A stretch of 64,000 bases of DNA, from contig NZ_JAACJS010000002.1 in assembly GCF_009939005.1 (NCBI RefSeq), forward strand, positions 402,646-466,645, given 5' to 3'. This document shows, one piece after another, positions 9,045 through 18,287 of the stretch. The DNA is from Sediminibacterium roseum. Lineage in GTDB: Bacteria > Bacteroidota > Bacteroidia > Chitinophagales > Chitinophagaceae. The position numbers were made by a program, and so were the translations under genes. The notes beneath the pieces were generated by a model, which searched no databases, had not been told where the DNA came from, and saw only the letters and a program-made list of their open reading frames with translations. Position 1 is the first letter of the stretch; each line of letters opens with the position of its first letter.

Positions 9045-10166
9045 CTATTTCAAAACCTCCTGCAACTTAGCGTTGAGTTGTTCCCCCCTCAGGTCCGTTG
9101 CAATGATTTTGCCTTGCGGATCCACAAGAACATTGAATGGAATGCCATCGATCTTATAAAGCGGTACAACGGCGCTTGACCAATATTGGAGGTCGCTGAT
9201 CTGTGTCCAGGTAAGGCCGTCTTTGTGAATGGCTTCGAGCCATTTTTCTTTGTCCTGGTCGAGCGAAACCCCGAGGATGGTAAAGTTTTTATCCTTGAAT
9301 TTTTTGTACGCCTCCACCACGTTCGGGTTTTCCTTTCTGCAGGGCCCGCACCAGCTTGCCCAGAAATCAACCAGTACATACTTGCCTTTGAAGCTGCTCA
9401 ACGAAACGGCTTTGCCAGAAGTATCGGGTAAATTTATTTCAGGTGCCGGTTGATCGAGCAAAGGATTTTTTGGCGGCGCCGCCGGCTGCTGCGTGGTGAT
9501 CATCGCCTTGATCCGTGCAAGACCACTGTGCTCCTTGAACTTGTCTGCCGATGAAAGCACAAGCGCCTTCACTTCGTTCTGGCTCATCGTGCGGCCGGCC
9601 ATGCCAAGCACATAGATCCGCGCGGCGGGGCTTGGCGACTGGTTGATGAAATTGGTTACCAGTGTATTCATGTCCCTGATCTGTGCATCACGTTTGTTGC
9701 GCTGAATCGTAAGTATGCTGTCGCTGGCATTCTTTTTTTCCAATGTATCCAGTTCTTTGAACGTATTGAACAGCGCCGAGTCTTTCAAACGGTAGTTCTC
9801 AAAAAGCGTATGAAGCGCCTCGGAAGCAGGAGAGCCTTCTGTTTTATAGGCTTTGTAGTTGTTCATGTCAACATCCACCTTGATGTTGTTGTTGTCGTTG
9901 ATCACCAAAAGAGAATTACCTCCAACTGCAAGGCGGTAAAGCCCCTCTTCTTTGCCCATGCCGCGCAGTTCGAATGTGCCGTTTGGTTTTAACGTGGCCG
10001 AATCGATCACGATCGGGCTCTCGCCACCAAATGGGATTTCTTCGAGTGTGATCTTTTTATCTATTGCGTTTGATACCCGGCCGCTCACGGTAAATGCGCC
10101 GTATTTTTTCTGTTGACACGATACAAACGCAACCGCGGCCATCAAAACGATCCATGTTTTTTTCAT
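9045..10166 (-). CDS. TlpA-family thiol-disulfide reductase lipoprotein (DUF4369-like N-terminus)
   Basis: A 373-residue exported protein with lipobox FVSC (Cys17). Residues about 23-110 look like the DUF4369 beta domain common in Bacteroidota (FTVSGRVSNAIDKKITLEEI), 111-230 are helical, and 240-373 form a TlpA/ResA thioredoxin fold with active-site WCGPC (Cys273, Cys276) and the cis-proline region GIPFNVLVD. Such proteins reduce or exchange disulfides outside the cytoplasm, for example in cytochrome c maturation or oxidative stress. It lies 32 bases after gatB on the same strand and is probably co-transcribed. The exact partner is unknown. Confidence 0.92.
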   Translation of the reverse strand: MKKTWIVLMAAVAFVSCQQKKYGAFTVSGRVSNAIDKKITLEEIPFGGESPIVIDSATLKPNGTFELRGMGKEEGLYRLAVGGNSLLVINDNNNIKVDVDMNNYKAYKTEGSPASEALHTLFENYRLKDSALFNTFKELDTLEKKNASDSILTIQRNKRDAQIRDMNTLVTNFINQSPSPAARIYVLGMAGRTMSQNEVKALVLSSADKFKEHSGLARIKAMITTQQPAAPPKNPLLDQPAPEINLPDTSGKAVSLSSFKGKYVLVDFWASWCGPCRKENPNVVEAYKKFKDKNFTILGVSLDQDKEKWLEAIHKDGLTWTQISDLQYWSSAVVPLYKIDGIPFNVLVDPQGKIIATDLRGEQLNAKLQEVLK

Positions 10167-10198
10167 AAGAATGTTTTTTGATCTGGGAGAGATCAGGT

Positions 10199-11641
10199 CT
10201 ATTTTAATTTTTCTTCCAGTAGATACGTAACGATTTTCGGATCGGCCTTTCCTTTGCTTCGTTTTTTCACTTCGCCCACAAAGAGGCCGATCAATCCTTT
10301 TTTGCCTTTACGGTATTCTGCCACTTTATCCGGCATTGATGCCAGGGCATCGTTCACCCATGTTTCCAGTTCATTGGCATTGCTTACCTGCAGCAGGTTT
10401 TCGCGTTCCGCAATTTCCAGCGGCGATGTGTTTTCGCTGATGAGCAGCGGTAATATTTTCGACGATGCAACAGAAAAGTTCACTTTACCCTCTTCCACCA
10501 GCTGTATCAATGCCGCGAACAAAGAAGGATCAAGTGCGAGGTCGGCCAGCTGCATGTTCTTCTCGTTGAGGTATTGCCGCACCGGGCCGAGTATCCAGTT
10601 GGCGGCCGCTTTGTGCTGGTTGGTGTGGCCGATCACCGCCTCAAAAAAAACGGCGGTCTCTTTCTCGTCGCACAGCTGGCCCGCGTCGTATTCGTTCAGC
10701 CCGAATGCCGACCGGTATTTCTTAATGAGCTCATTGGGCAATGCAGGCAATGCGTTCCTGATGTCGTTGATGTGGCCGTCTGTAAGATGAAACGGTGCCA
10801 GATCAGGGTCGGGGAAGTAGCGGTAATCGTTTGCTTCTTCTTTGTCGCGGATCGCGAAGGTGGTATCGTTCGATGCATCAAAGCTTCTTGTCTGCTGCTG
10901 AACGGTTCCGCCGCTTTCCACGAGTTGTATCATTCTTTCTATCTCGTATTCGATCGCTTTTTTTACGTTTCGGATGGAGTTGAGGTTTTTTACTTCCACC
11001 TTGGTGCCCAGTTTTGTTTCGCCTTTCAGGCGGATGGAAACATTGGCGTCGCAACGAAGGCTTCCTTCTTCCATGTTGCCATCGCAGATGCCGATCCAGC
11101 GAACCAGTTTCCTGATCTCGGTTACGTATTGCCAGGCTTCATCGGCAGAAAAAAGATCGGGTTCGGTCACGATCTCCACCAGCGGTGTGCCGGCGCGGTT
11201 GAGGTCTATACAGGTAAAATCGTCGTCCAGGTCGTGGATGCTCTTGCCCGCATCCTCTTCCATGTGAATGCGGTTGAGCTGCACCTGGCGTTCGCCCCCG
11301 TTTGTTTTGATGGTGATGTGGCCGCCTTTGCAAATAGGCGTGGTGTGCTGGGAGATCTGGTATCCCTTGGGAAGATCCGGGTAGAAATAATTTTTTCGCG
11401 CGAAATAATTGTTCTTCTCGATCGCGCAGCCACATGCCAGCCCCAACCTGATCGCATATTCCACCGCTTTCCTGTTTGTTTTCGGAAGCGTGCCCGGGTG
11501 CCCCATGGTTACCGGGCTGATGTGCGTATTGGGCGCCGCACCAAATGCAGTGCTGTCGCCACAAAAAAGCTTGCTGTTTGTGGCAAGCTGCGCATGCACT
11601 TCGAGCCCGATCACTGCTTCGTATTTTTCGTGGAGGAACAT
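10199..11641 (-). CDS. gatB: Asp-tRNA(Asn)/Glu-tRNA(Gln) amidotransferase subunit B
   Basis: A 480-residue GatB. The N-terminal catalytic cradle is clear (YEAVIGLEVHAQLATNSKLF, then YFYPDLPKGYQISQ and the GSLRCDANVS segment), followed by the helical domain and the C-terminal YqeY-like tail domain (from about 335). GatB activates misacylated Glu-tRNA(Gln) or Asp-tRNA(Asn) by phosphorylation so that ammonia from GatA can amidate it. gatA and gatC are not in this window. The minus-strand sequence just before the ATG contains TACCTTCG followed by 5 bases, a near match to the -7 box, so the mRNA leader may be very short. Confidence 0.97.
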   Translation of the reverse strand: MFLHEKYEAVIGLEVHAQLATNSKLFCGDSTAFGAAPNTHISPVTMGHPGTLPKTNRKAVEYAIRLGLACGCAIEKNNYFARKNYFYPDLPKGYQISQHTTPICKGGHITIKTNGGERQVQLNRIHMEEDAGKSIHDLDDDFTCIDLNRAGTPLVEIVTEPDLFSADEAWQYVTEIRKLVRWIGICDGNMEEGSLRCDANVSIRLKGETKLGTKVEVKNLNSIRNVKKAIEYEIERMIQLVESGGTVQQQTRSFDASNDTTFAIRDKEEANDYRYFPDPDLAPFHLTDGHINDIRNALPALPNELIKKYRSAFGLNEYDAGQLCDEKETAVFFEAVIGHTNQHKAAANWILGPVRQYLNEKNMQLADLALDPSLFAALIQLVEEGKVNFSVASSKILPLLISENTSPLEIAERENLLQVSNANELETWVNDALASMPDKVAEYRKGKKGLIGLFVGEVKKRSKGKADPKIVTYLLEEKLK

Positions 11642-11709
11642 GGGAGCGAAGGTAAGCTTTTCGGGGGAGCTTCAAACCGCGTGCAACGGCTCATGGCCGG
11701 GGCCGGAAC

Positions 11710-11738
11710 AAAAAAAACCGCGCCAAGAATAGCGCGGT
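11710..11738 (-). terminator. Rho-independent terminator after the PDZ gene
   Basis: On the minus strand a perfect 7-bp stem (ACCGCGC with GCGCGGT) and 8-base loop are followed by seven T. It lies about 65 bases past the stop of the double-PDZ gene and separates it from gatB. Confidence 0.85.
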
Positions 11739-11801
11739 GCATATACAACATGAGAGAAAATACGGTGTTTGTATAGATAGAACGTCAAAACATTGCAATG
11801 G

Positions 11802-12806
11802 TTACAGTTCTGCCGTTTTTAATTTTTTGGGAAACCTGATCTCTGCTGTTTGCAGCTGCCCGTTTCTTTTGTAACCGAGTTTGAAAGTATCGCCTTCTTT
11901 GATCTCTTTGAGGGCAGATTGCAGCTCGTCTACAGAACCGATGGCTTTGCCGTTGAGCTCGGAGATCACATCATCTTTTTTAAGACCTGCCTTGGCTGCG
12001 GGCGTTTCATCATCCACATCGAGGATCTTTACGCCCTTGCCCTCTTCCACATCCTGGATCTCAACACCCAGCCTTGGCCTGCGGTTGAAGCTGAATTCCC
12101 TTCCATTCAGTCCCGGAATATTGTGCAGTTGCGGCATATCAAAATGGAGACCCTCCATTCCTTTGAGATCGCCAAGATCTTTGAGGTGGTCAAGGTCCTT
12201 TCTGTCGAAGCTGAAAGAGCTGCTTATCGTACTTTTTTCGAGTGCCACGGTTGCGGTGTTCTCTTTTCCATCGCGGAGATAGGTAATGGTTACTTTTTCC
12301 CCGGGTTTGAATTCTCCAATGGCATCGTAAAGATCACCGCCGTTGCTGATTTTGATGTCGTTTACTTTGGTGATCACATCGTCTTTTTTGAAACCTGCTT
12401 TCTCCGCCGGACTGCCTTTCTGAACCGTAGCAACCTGTGCACCTTTTTCGGAGGCGGTTGAGGTAACGCCCAGGTAAGCCCTGTTGTTTTCAACAACGCC
12501 GCCAAACATTTTCAGTCCGCCCATTGTCCCCATCTTGCCCCTGAGGCGGGGTATCATCGCGCCCATCCCTTTTTCGGAGAGCACTTCAACATCGCCGTCT
12601 TTCAATTCGTTGAGCGGTTTGCCGTTCACGGTAATGTCGTTGCCATCGATCACGATGGTCATTTTTTCTTTGCTGTCACCCTTTTTGCGGATGATCACGT
12701 CAGATCCTGCTTTTTCTTTCTTGTCCGACTTGTCTTTCGACTGTGCATTCCCCAGCACAGCCACACCCAGCGCCAAAGCGATCAGTGGTAAGATTTTCGT
12801 ATTCAT
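11802..12806 (-). CDS. Exported protein with two PDZ domains and no protease domain
   Basis: A 334-residue protein with a signal peptide (ending near GNAQ), a charged Lys/Asp-rich segment with a short beta region (about 22-100), a first PDZ domain (about 110-195, AYLGVTST, SPAEKAGFKKDDVITKVND) and a second PDZ domain (about 240-325, PRLGVEIQDV, TPAAKAGLKKDDVISELNG). The PDZ pair resembles HtrA/DegP, but the trypsin-like domain with its His-Asp-Ser triad is absent. PDZ domains bind C-terminal peptides, so it may be an envelope adaptor or chaperone. It has its own terminator downstream. Confidence 0.88.
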   Translation of the reverse strand: MNTKILPLIALALGVAVLGNAQSKDKSDKKEKAGSDVIIRKKGDSKEKMTIVIDGNDITVNGKPLNELKDGDVEVLSEKGMGAMIPRLRGKMGTMGGLKMFGGVVENNRAYLGVTSTASEKGAQVATVQKGSPAEKAGFKKDDVITKVNDIKISNGGDLYDAIGEFKPGEKVTITYLRDGKENTATVALEKSTISSSFSFDRKDLDHLKDLGDLKGMEGLHFDMPQLHNIPGLNGREFSFNRRPRLGVEIQDVEEGKGVKILDVDDETPAAKAGLKKDDVISELNGKAIGSVDELQSALKEIKEGDTFKLGYKRNGQLQTAEIRFPKKLKTAEL

Positions 12807-12923
12807 AATATTGATTTTTTGTTGTACGAATTTATTAGTAGATCAAATGTAAATGTTTCCCGAAATACGAAAGTGTTCGGAAATGTTAAATAAGGTTAAT
12901 AAATTAAGGGGCTGGCCCACGGG

Positions 12924-13424
12924 TCATTGAAATTCGACCCAGCTTTTTTCAAAGTAAAGTTCTGTAGTATGGTTGCTGCTGTCGATTGCAACGGCCTTGA
13001 TAAAATCTTTGGTCCTGGACAGGTATTTCAAACGGAAGGGTGTTTGCGAATCGTCGTAGTAAGCACCCAGCCTGCAACCAAATGGGTTGCCCTGTACATC
13101 GGATGTATAAATGGAAAAAAGGAGGAGGCGCTCCGAAAAAAGATCAGGCCGGGCATAGCCAAAAAAACGGTGGTCCTTGAATTTGTTGAACGCAACGTAG
13201 ATACTGCTGTCGCCATCTTTCAAATAAACAAAAGCTTTCAAAGTATCGCCTTCGGCAATGAATTTTGCCTGGTTGGCTTTGTCGAGGCTGTCGAGTTTCG
13301 AACTGTTTTTTACGGGTGCAGCCAGTTCATGGCCGGCCCCGTTTTTGGGATCGGTGGCATGGTCTGTTTGGTTGCATGCAGTTAACAATACCAATACTAA
13401 TGCTGCCAGTACGTTTTGTTTCAT
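12924..13424 (-). CDS. Small lipoprotein of unknown function
   Basis: A 166-residue protein with a signal peptide and lipobox LLTAC (Cys16), so probably membrane-anchored. After a short linker the body is a compact mixed sequence with aromatic residues (GDSSIYVAFNKFKDHRFFGY, TTELYFEKSW) but no motif I recognise. It begins 17 bases after alaS on the same strand and is likely co-transcribed with it. Function unknown. Confidence 0.78.
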   Translation of the reverse strand: MKQNVLAALVLVLLTACNQTDHATDPKNGAGHELAAPVKNSSKLDSLDKANQAKFIAEGDTLKAFVYLKDGDSSIYVAFNKFKDHRFFGYARPDLFSERLLLFSIYTSDVQGNPFGCRLGAYYDDSQTPFRLKYLSRTKDFIKAVAIDSSNHTTELYFEKSWVEFQ

Positions 13425-13441
13425 GCGATCGTATTTTTGAT

Positions 13442-16057
13442 TTACAAGAGTGCTTTCACTTTTTCAATCACCTGCGGCAGGTTACTGGCATCCTGGCCGC
13501 CTGCGGTTGCGAGTGTTTTTTGCCCGCCGCCGCCGCCTTTGATCAGCCCGGCAACCTGTTCCCTGATGATCTTCGGCGCCTCCAGGTTTTTGTCTGCGCT
13601 CACTTTTTCGTCGAGCAGCACGGCTACCTGTGCCTTACCGTCTATTGATGCGGCGAGTACGACCACGTAATTGCTGAGGTCGTTCTTTAATTCGAAGCAG
13701 AGTTTCTTGAGCGCGTCTGCATTGCCAACTTCTACCACGGCGCCAAGGAACGTTGTGTTGTTGATGGTTTCTGTTTTACCCAGCAATTCGTTTTTTAGAA
13801 CGATGAGTTGTCTGGCTTCGAGGCCCTCGATCTTTTTCCTGAGCTCATTGTTTTCTGCTGCGAGCGATTCAACGGCCTTGTTGAGTTCTTTCGGATTTTT
13901 CAGCAATTCCCTGATCGCGCGAACCTGTGCAAACTGTTCGTTTGCCAGTTGCTCCGCTGCTCTGCCGCTCACTGCTTCAATGCGCCTTACGCCGGCTGCA
14001 ACTGCAGATTCGTGTTTGATCTTAAAGAAACCGAGTTCGCCCGTAGACCCCGCATGTGTTCCGCCACAGAGCTCGATGGAATAGGCCGGGTCCATGATCA
14101 CCACGCGTACCACATCGCCATATTTTTCTCCAAAAAGCGCCATGGCGCCGAGTTTCACGGCATCGTCCTTTTTCATTTCCTTGATCACAACAGGGATGTT
14201 CTCACGTATTTTTTCGTTTACGATCGATTCGATTTTCGCTGCTTCTTCATCAGAAAGTTTCGCAAAATGCGAGAAATCGAAACGCAGGTATTCTTCGTTC
14301 ACCAAACTTCCTTTCTGTGCAACATGTGTACCCAGCACCTGCCTGAGCGCCGCATGCAACAGGTGTGTGGCGCTGTGGTGCACGGCGGTTGCGCTTCTCT
14401 TTTGCCTGTCAACCTTTGCCGTAACAGGCAGCTTGATGTCTGCCGGCAAGGTTTCTGTAAAATGAATGATGAGGTTGTTTTCTTTTTTTGTATCGGTTAC
14501 GGCGATCGCTTCCCCGGCAAAATCGAGCACACCGGTATCGCCAACCTGGCCACCGCTCTCTGCGTAGAAAGGTGTTGCCTCGAGTACAAGCTGGTAGGCC
14601 TCTTTTCCTTTTGCCTTTACCTTGCGGTACTTGGTTACTTTGCTTTCTGTTTCGAGGGAATCGTAGCCGATGAATTCGTTCACGGCATTGTCGTGGAGAA
14701 CGATCCAGTCTTCCGTATCTATGGTTCCCGCTGCGCGCGAACGGTTTTTCTGCTGCTGCATTTCTGCCTCAAAACCGGTTTCATCAACAGCCAGGTTTTT
14801 TTCGGAAGCGATCAAACGGGTAAGATCGATGGGGAAGCCGAATGTATCAAACAATTCGAAAGCAGCGCGCCCTTCGATCTGTTTGCCTGATGTGGCAATG
14901 ATGTCGTCGATGCGTTTCAAACCTTTGTCCAGCGTTTTCAAAAATGCATCTTCTTCTTCTTTAACCACCTTGCTTACAAAATCGATCTGTTTGTTCAGTT
15001 CCGGGAAAACATCTTCAAACTGTTTTGCCAGCAGGGGAAGCAGTTGAAACAGCAGTGGCTGTTTGTAATCGAGATAGGAATAATAATAACGCACGGCCCT
15101 TCTCAGGATCCTCCTGATCACATAACCCGCACCGTTGTTGGCCGGGAGCTGCCCGTCGGCAATCGTAAAGGCGATGGCGCGGATATGATCGGCCAGTACC
15201 CGGAAGGCGATCGCTTCCTTGCTGTCGCTGTAATCGTATTTTTTACCGGTTATTTTTTCTGTTGCCGCGATCGTGCCGGTAAATACATCCGTATCGTAAT
15301 TGCTTTGTTTGCCCTGGATCACGCGCACCAGTCGTTCAAACCCCATTCCCGTATCCACGTGCTGAGCCGGCAGTGTTTGCAGGCTTCCGTCTTTTAAACG
15401 GTTGAACTGCATGAATACGTTGTTCCAGATCTCGATCACCTGCGGGTGGTCGTTGTTCACCAGGTCTTTCCCGGCTACGCTTTTTCTTTCTTCATCGCTG
15501 CGGCAATCTACGTGGATCTCCGTGCAGGGGCCGCAGGGGCCCGTATCCCCCATTTCCCAGAAATTATCTTTTTTGTTGCCGAGCAGGATCCTGTCTTCGG
15601 CAATCACTTTTTTCCATTCGTTGTACGCTTCTTCGTCTTTGGGCAGGCCCTCTTTTTCGTCGCCCTCAAAAATGGTAACGTAAAGGCGGTCCTTGTCGAG
15701 CCTGTAAACTTCCGTCAGCAGTTCCCAGCTCCATGCGATGGCTTCTTTTTTAAAATAGTCGCCAAAGCTCCAGTTGCCCAGCATTTCGAACATGGTGTGG
15801 TGGTAGGTGTCTACGCCCACTTCTTCGAGATCGTTGTGTTTACCACTTACGCGAAGGCATTTCTGGGTATCGGCAACGCGTTTGTGATCGGGTTTTTTGT
15901 TCCCGAGGAAGAAGTCCTTGAACTGGTTCATACCGGCATTGGTAAAGAGCAGGGTAGGGTCGTTTTTAACCACGATCGGCGCAGACGGAACGATCTGGTG
16001 CCCGCGCTGGGCGAAAAAATCAAGGAATTGTTTGCGTATGTCGGCACTGGTCATCAT
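13442..16057 (-). CDS. alaS: Alanyl-tRNA synthetase
   Basis: An 871-residue AlaRS, the usual bacterial length. Residues 1-240 form the class II aminoacylation core (PTLLFTNAGMNQFKDFFLG, TYHHTMFEMLGNWSFGDYF, GMGFERL). The editing domain carries the zinc ligands His561 and His565 (HSATH) and Cys664 and His668 (CGGTH). The C-terminal C-Ala domain ends with the glycine run of KGGGGGQ. It charges tRNA(Ala) and hydrolyses Ser- and Gly-tRNA(Ala). Two ATGs stand in tandem; either could be the start. The M23 peptidase gene is divergent. Confidence 0.98.
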   Translation of the reverse strand: MMTSADIRKQFLDFFAQRGHQIVPSAPIVVKNDPTLLFTNAGMNQFKDFFLGNKKPDHKRVADTQKCLRVSGKHNDLEEVGVDTYHHTMFEMLGNWSFGDYFKKEAIAWSWELLTEVYRLDKDRLYVTIFEGDEKEGLPKDEEAYNEWKKVIAEDRILLGNKKDNFWEMGDTGPCGPCTEIHVDCRSDEERKSVAGKDLVNNDHPQVIEIWNNVFMQFNRLKDGSLQTLPAQHVDTGMGFERLVRVIQGKQSNYDTDVFTGTIAATEKITGKKYDYSDSKEAIAFRVLADHIRAIAFTIADGQLPANNGAGYVIRRILRRAVRYYYSYLDYKQPLLFQLLPLLAKQFEDVFPELNKQIDFVSKVVKEEEDAFLKTLDKGLKRIDDIIATSGKQIEGRAAFELFDTFGFPIDLTRLIASEKNLAVDETGFEAEMQQQKNRSRAAGTIDTEDWIVLHDNAVNEFIGYDSLETESKVTKYRKVKAKGKEAYQLVLEATPFYAESGGQVGDTGVLDFAGEAIAVTDTKKENNLIIHFTETLPADIKLPVTAKVDRQKRSATAVHHSATHLLHAALRQVLGTHVAQKGSLVNEEYLRFDFSHFAKLSDEEAAKIESIVNEKIRENIPVVIKEMKKDDAVKLGAMALFGEKYGDVVRVVIMDPAYSIELCGGTHAGSTGELGFFKIKHESAVAAGVRRIEAVSGRAAEQLANEQFAQVRAIRELLKNPKELNKAVESLAAENNELRKKIEGLEARQLIVLKNELLGKTETINNTTFLGAVVEVGNADALKKLCFELKNDLSNYVVVLAASIDGKAQVAVLLDEKVSADKNLEAPKIIREQVAGLIKGGGGGQKTLATAGGQDASNLPQVIEKVKALL

Positions 16058-16251
16058 CGATCAAAAAATTTTAAACAAATTGTTAGGGCGTTAGAAACTA
16101 TATTTGGTGGCTTTTTAGGGGGATCAAAGGTAAGGAATCGCGGGCGTGAATCGCCAATCGTAAACCGCGGACCGTGTAATCGATTATGGCCGGAACGGCT
16201 CCCCCACTTGCGGTAACGATTTACGGTCCGCCAGGAAAAAGCACCATCGCC

Positions 16252-17223
16252 ATGAAAAAGGTCAAATATTACTATAACACCCACACGCTCCGCTATGAAA
16301 AGCTGGATACACCACTGCGTGTGCGGTTGTTGCAGCTGATCGGCTTCCTGGCGGCTTCCATTGTTACCGGGGCGATCATTTTCGCCATCGCCTTCCGCTA
16401 CATCGATTCCCCGAAGGAGAAATACCTGCGGCAGCAGAACGAGGACATGTCCAACAACTACAGCGTATTCATGGAACGCCTGCGCCAGCTCGAGCTGCAG
16501 ATGAATGAGATCGAGAACCGCGACAACAACGTGTACCGTTCCATTTTCGGCGCGCAGCCCATCCCGGACAGTGCGCGTGTGAAGGCGATGGAACTAAAAA
16601 ACGAGGTGAAACTGGTACAAAGCATGGGCGAGTCTGAACTCGTAAAAAGCATCGGCGCCCAGCTCAATAACCTGTCGCTGCTTACCGCTTACCAGGAAAA
16701 ATCGTTCGATGAGATCACCAATATGGTGAAGAACAAAGAGAAACTGCTGTCCTCCATCCCTGCGATACAGCCCGTGAGCAACAAGAACCTGAACCGTATT
16801 GCATCGGGGTTTGGGTACCGCATCGATCCGGTGTATAAAGTGCTGAAGGCCCACCTCGGGCTCGACTTCACCGCCCCCATGGGAACGCCCATTTATGCTT
16901 CTGCCGATGGGCGGGTAACGGATGCCGGTTTCAATACCGGTGGTTTTGGAAACCGTGTGGTGATCAGCCATGGAAATGGTTATGAAACCCTTTACGGGCA
17001 CATGGTAAAAGTAAAGGCACGCGTGGGCGAAACGGTTAAACGCGGGGAAGTGATCGGATATGTAGGCAATTCCGGGAAAAGTACCGGCCCGCATTGCCAT
17101 TACGAAGTGCACAAGAACGGCGTTCCCGTTGATCCGATCTATTATTTCTACAGCGATCTTACGGCGGCGCAGTTCGACAGGATCCTCAAAATGGCCGCAG
17201 CCAGCAACCAGAGCTTCGACTAA
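16252..17223 (+). CDS. M23-family (LytM-type) peptidoglycan peptidase
   Basis: A 323-residue membrane-anchored endopeptidase: a cytoplasmic start MKKVKYYYNTHTLRYEK, one membrane helix (about 27-49), a coiled-coil region (about 55-165), then a LytM domain with zinc ligands in HLGLD (His201, Asp205) and the HCH motif (His281, His283). Bacteroidota homologues cut peptidoglycan cross-bridges or activate other hydrolases. The frame extends 22 codons upstream, but the ATG at 16252 gives the conserved start and follows a purine-rich AGGAAAAAG stretch. It is divergent from alaS. Confidence 0.93.
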   Translation: MKKVKYYYNTHTLRYEKLDTPLRVRLLQLIGFLAASIVTGAIIFAIAFRYIDSPKEKYLRQQNEDMSNNYSVFMERLRQLELQMNEIENRDNNVYRSIFGAQPIPDSARVKAMELKNEVKLVQSMGESELVKSIGAQLNNLSLLTAYQEKSFDEITNMVKNKEKLLSSIPAIQPVSNKNLNRIASGFGYRIDPVYKVLKAHLGLDFTAPMGTPIYASADGRVTDAGFNTGGFGNRVVISHGNGYETLYGHMVKVKARVGETVKRGEVIGYVGNSGKSTGPHCHYEVHKNGVPVDPIYYFYSDLTAAQFDRILKMAAASNQSFD

Positions 17224-17250
17224 AACCCTGTATGCCTCCTGGCAGGGTTT
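17223..17250 (+). terminator. Hairpin at the end of the M23 gene
   Basis: AAACCCTG pairs with CAGGGTTT across a 12-base loop, starting within the M23 stop codon. There is no long T run, so termination may be partial and allow read-through into the small gene downstream. Confidence 0.45.
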
Positions 17251-17288
17251 AACAGGAGTTGTTTACCTTTAGGCTTAATATTTTTTTA

Positions 17289-17519
17289 GTGGAACCCGGG
17301 ATAAAAGAATACCTGTTGCGTATTGTAAATACGATTGGCCTGGGTTTGTTGTGGATGGCCCTCAATTCCACAGCGGGCATCATGTACGATCTTGCTTTTG
17401 TGCATGAACACATTACCATTGGAAACATCCTTTTCTTTACCTGGTTCCTGCTGAGCCTGGCAGCATACCTGTGGTACGTGATCAGGTTATGGAGAAAACC
17501 GATCGATTTTGAGAAATGA
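17289..17519 (+). CDS. Small membrane protein, two predicted helices
   Basis: A 76-residue protein if started at GTG 17289 (VEPGIKEYLLRIVNTIGLGL); a TTG at 17259 would add 10 residues. Two hydrophobic helices lie at about 10-30 (IVNTIGLGLLWMALNSTAGI) and 43-66, ending in a charged tail WRKPIDFEK. No functional motif is recognised and the start is uncertain. It sits between the M23 peptidase and a toxin-antitoxin-like pair. Confidence 0.62.
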   Translation: MEPGIKEYLLRIVNTIGLGLLWMALNSTAGIMYDLAFVHEHITIGNILFFTWFLLSLAAYLWYVIRLWRKPIDFEK

Positions 17520-17597
17520 TGGCTGGATGGTTTGCTTTCGCCCAAGCGATCGGATAAACTGCAAAACGCTCCGCTACCGCTGCAAAACAAAAATACG

Positions 17598-17605
17598 TAT
17601 CTTTG
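17598..17605 (+). promoter_or_regulatory. Putative -7 promoter box of the antitoxin/PIN operon
   Basis: TATCTTTG matches the Bacteroidota -7 consensus TAnnTTTG exactly and lies 17 bases before the ATG at 17623. No clear TTTG is seen at the -33 position. Confidence 0.5.
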
Positions 17606-17622
17606 GATAAAATACACGTGCT

Positions 17623-17865
17623 ATGACGACCAAGCTTACATTGACAGTGGAAAAAGAGGTGATTGAACGGGCTAAATCATATGCCAAAGACACGGGCCGG
17701 AGTCTTTCAGAACTGATTGAACAATACCTCGACAAAATAACCCAGGAACGGACAGAACAGAAGGTTTCGCCCAGGTTGAAGAAATTGATCGGTGCGGTTA
17801 AGCTTCCGAAAGATTTTGATGAGCACAAGGAACTTCGATCTTATTATGAGAAAAAGCATTTATGA
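17623..17865 (+). CDS. Antitoxin-like protein (DUF6364-type, ribbon-helix-helix)
   Basis: An 80-residue protein starting MTTKLTLTVEKEVIERAKSY, with an N-terminal strand and two helices like ribbon-helix-helix antitoxins (KDTGRSLSELIEQYLDKI), then a charged C-terminal tail that would wrap the toxin. The last four bases overlap the start of the PIN-domain gene (ATGA), the usual arrangement of antitoxin then toxin. It should bind DNA as a dimer, repress the pair and neutralise the PIN nuclease. The family name is from memory of its opening sequence. Confidence 0.8.
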   Translation: MTTKLTLTVEKEVIERAKSYAKDTGRSLSELIEQYLDKITQERTEQKVSPRLKKLIGAVKLPKDFDEHKELRSYYEKKHL

Positions 17866-18287
17866 GAAAGGTCTTTTTGGACACGAACATATTGATAGAC
17901 CTGGTTGCGGACCGCAAGCCTTTTAGTAAATACGCGATTGAGATCTTTGATGCTGCTGAAAGCAAAAAGATCAAGCTGTTTGCATCCTCACACTCCATAG
18001 CCACTACGTATTATTTGTTAAAGAAGTATCATGATGACAAAACCCTAAGGGGTATCATATTAGGCTTGCTCGACTACATCGCGATCACACCGGTGGACGC
18101 TTCGGTACTGAAACAAGGCCTGCGTTCGAAACACAAGGACTTTGAAGATTCTATTCAAATTCATTGTGCAATAGCAGTTGAAAACATCAGTTGCATCGTT
18201 ACAAGAAACATCAAAGATTTTAAAGGAAGTGAAGTAGCGGTTCTCGCGCCGGAAGAATTCTGTTTAACGCTAAAAGCCCGCCCGTAA
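17862..18287 (+). CDS. PIN-domain ribonuclease toxin (VapC-like)
   Basis: A 141-residue PIN domain. Visible active-site acidic positions are Asp7 (VFLDTNILIDL), the acidic DFEDSIQ segment about two thirds along, and Asp in TRNIKDFKGS near the end. PIN toxins cut tRNA or rRNA in a metal-dependent way. It overlaps the antitoxin gene by four bases and appears intact, in contrast to the broken HigB copy at 8.3 kb. Its stop codon begins a 19-base repeat shared with the higA end. Confidence 0.87.
   Translation: MRKVFLDTNILIDLVADRKPFSKYAIEIFDAAESKKIKLFASSHSIATTYYLLKKYHDDKTLRGIILGLLDYIAITPVDASVLKQGLRSKHKDFEDSIQIHCAIAVENISCIVTRNIKDFKGSEVAVLAPEEFCLTLKARP

Noticed and set aside
8822-9070. 82-codon open frame downstream of higA
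   Set aside because: It runs into the end of the TlpA-like gene on the other strand, has no recognisable motif and no signal or membrane segment. Probably chance.
10574-11776. 400-codon open frame on the plus strand opposite gatB
   Set aside because: It is the antisense shadow of a clear gatB; residue composition is unlike a real protein.
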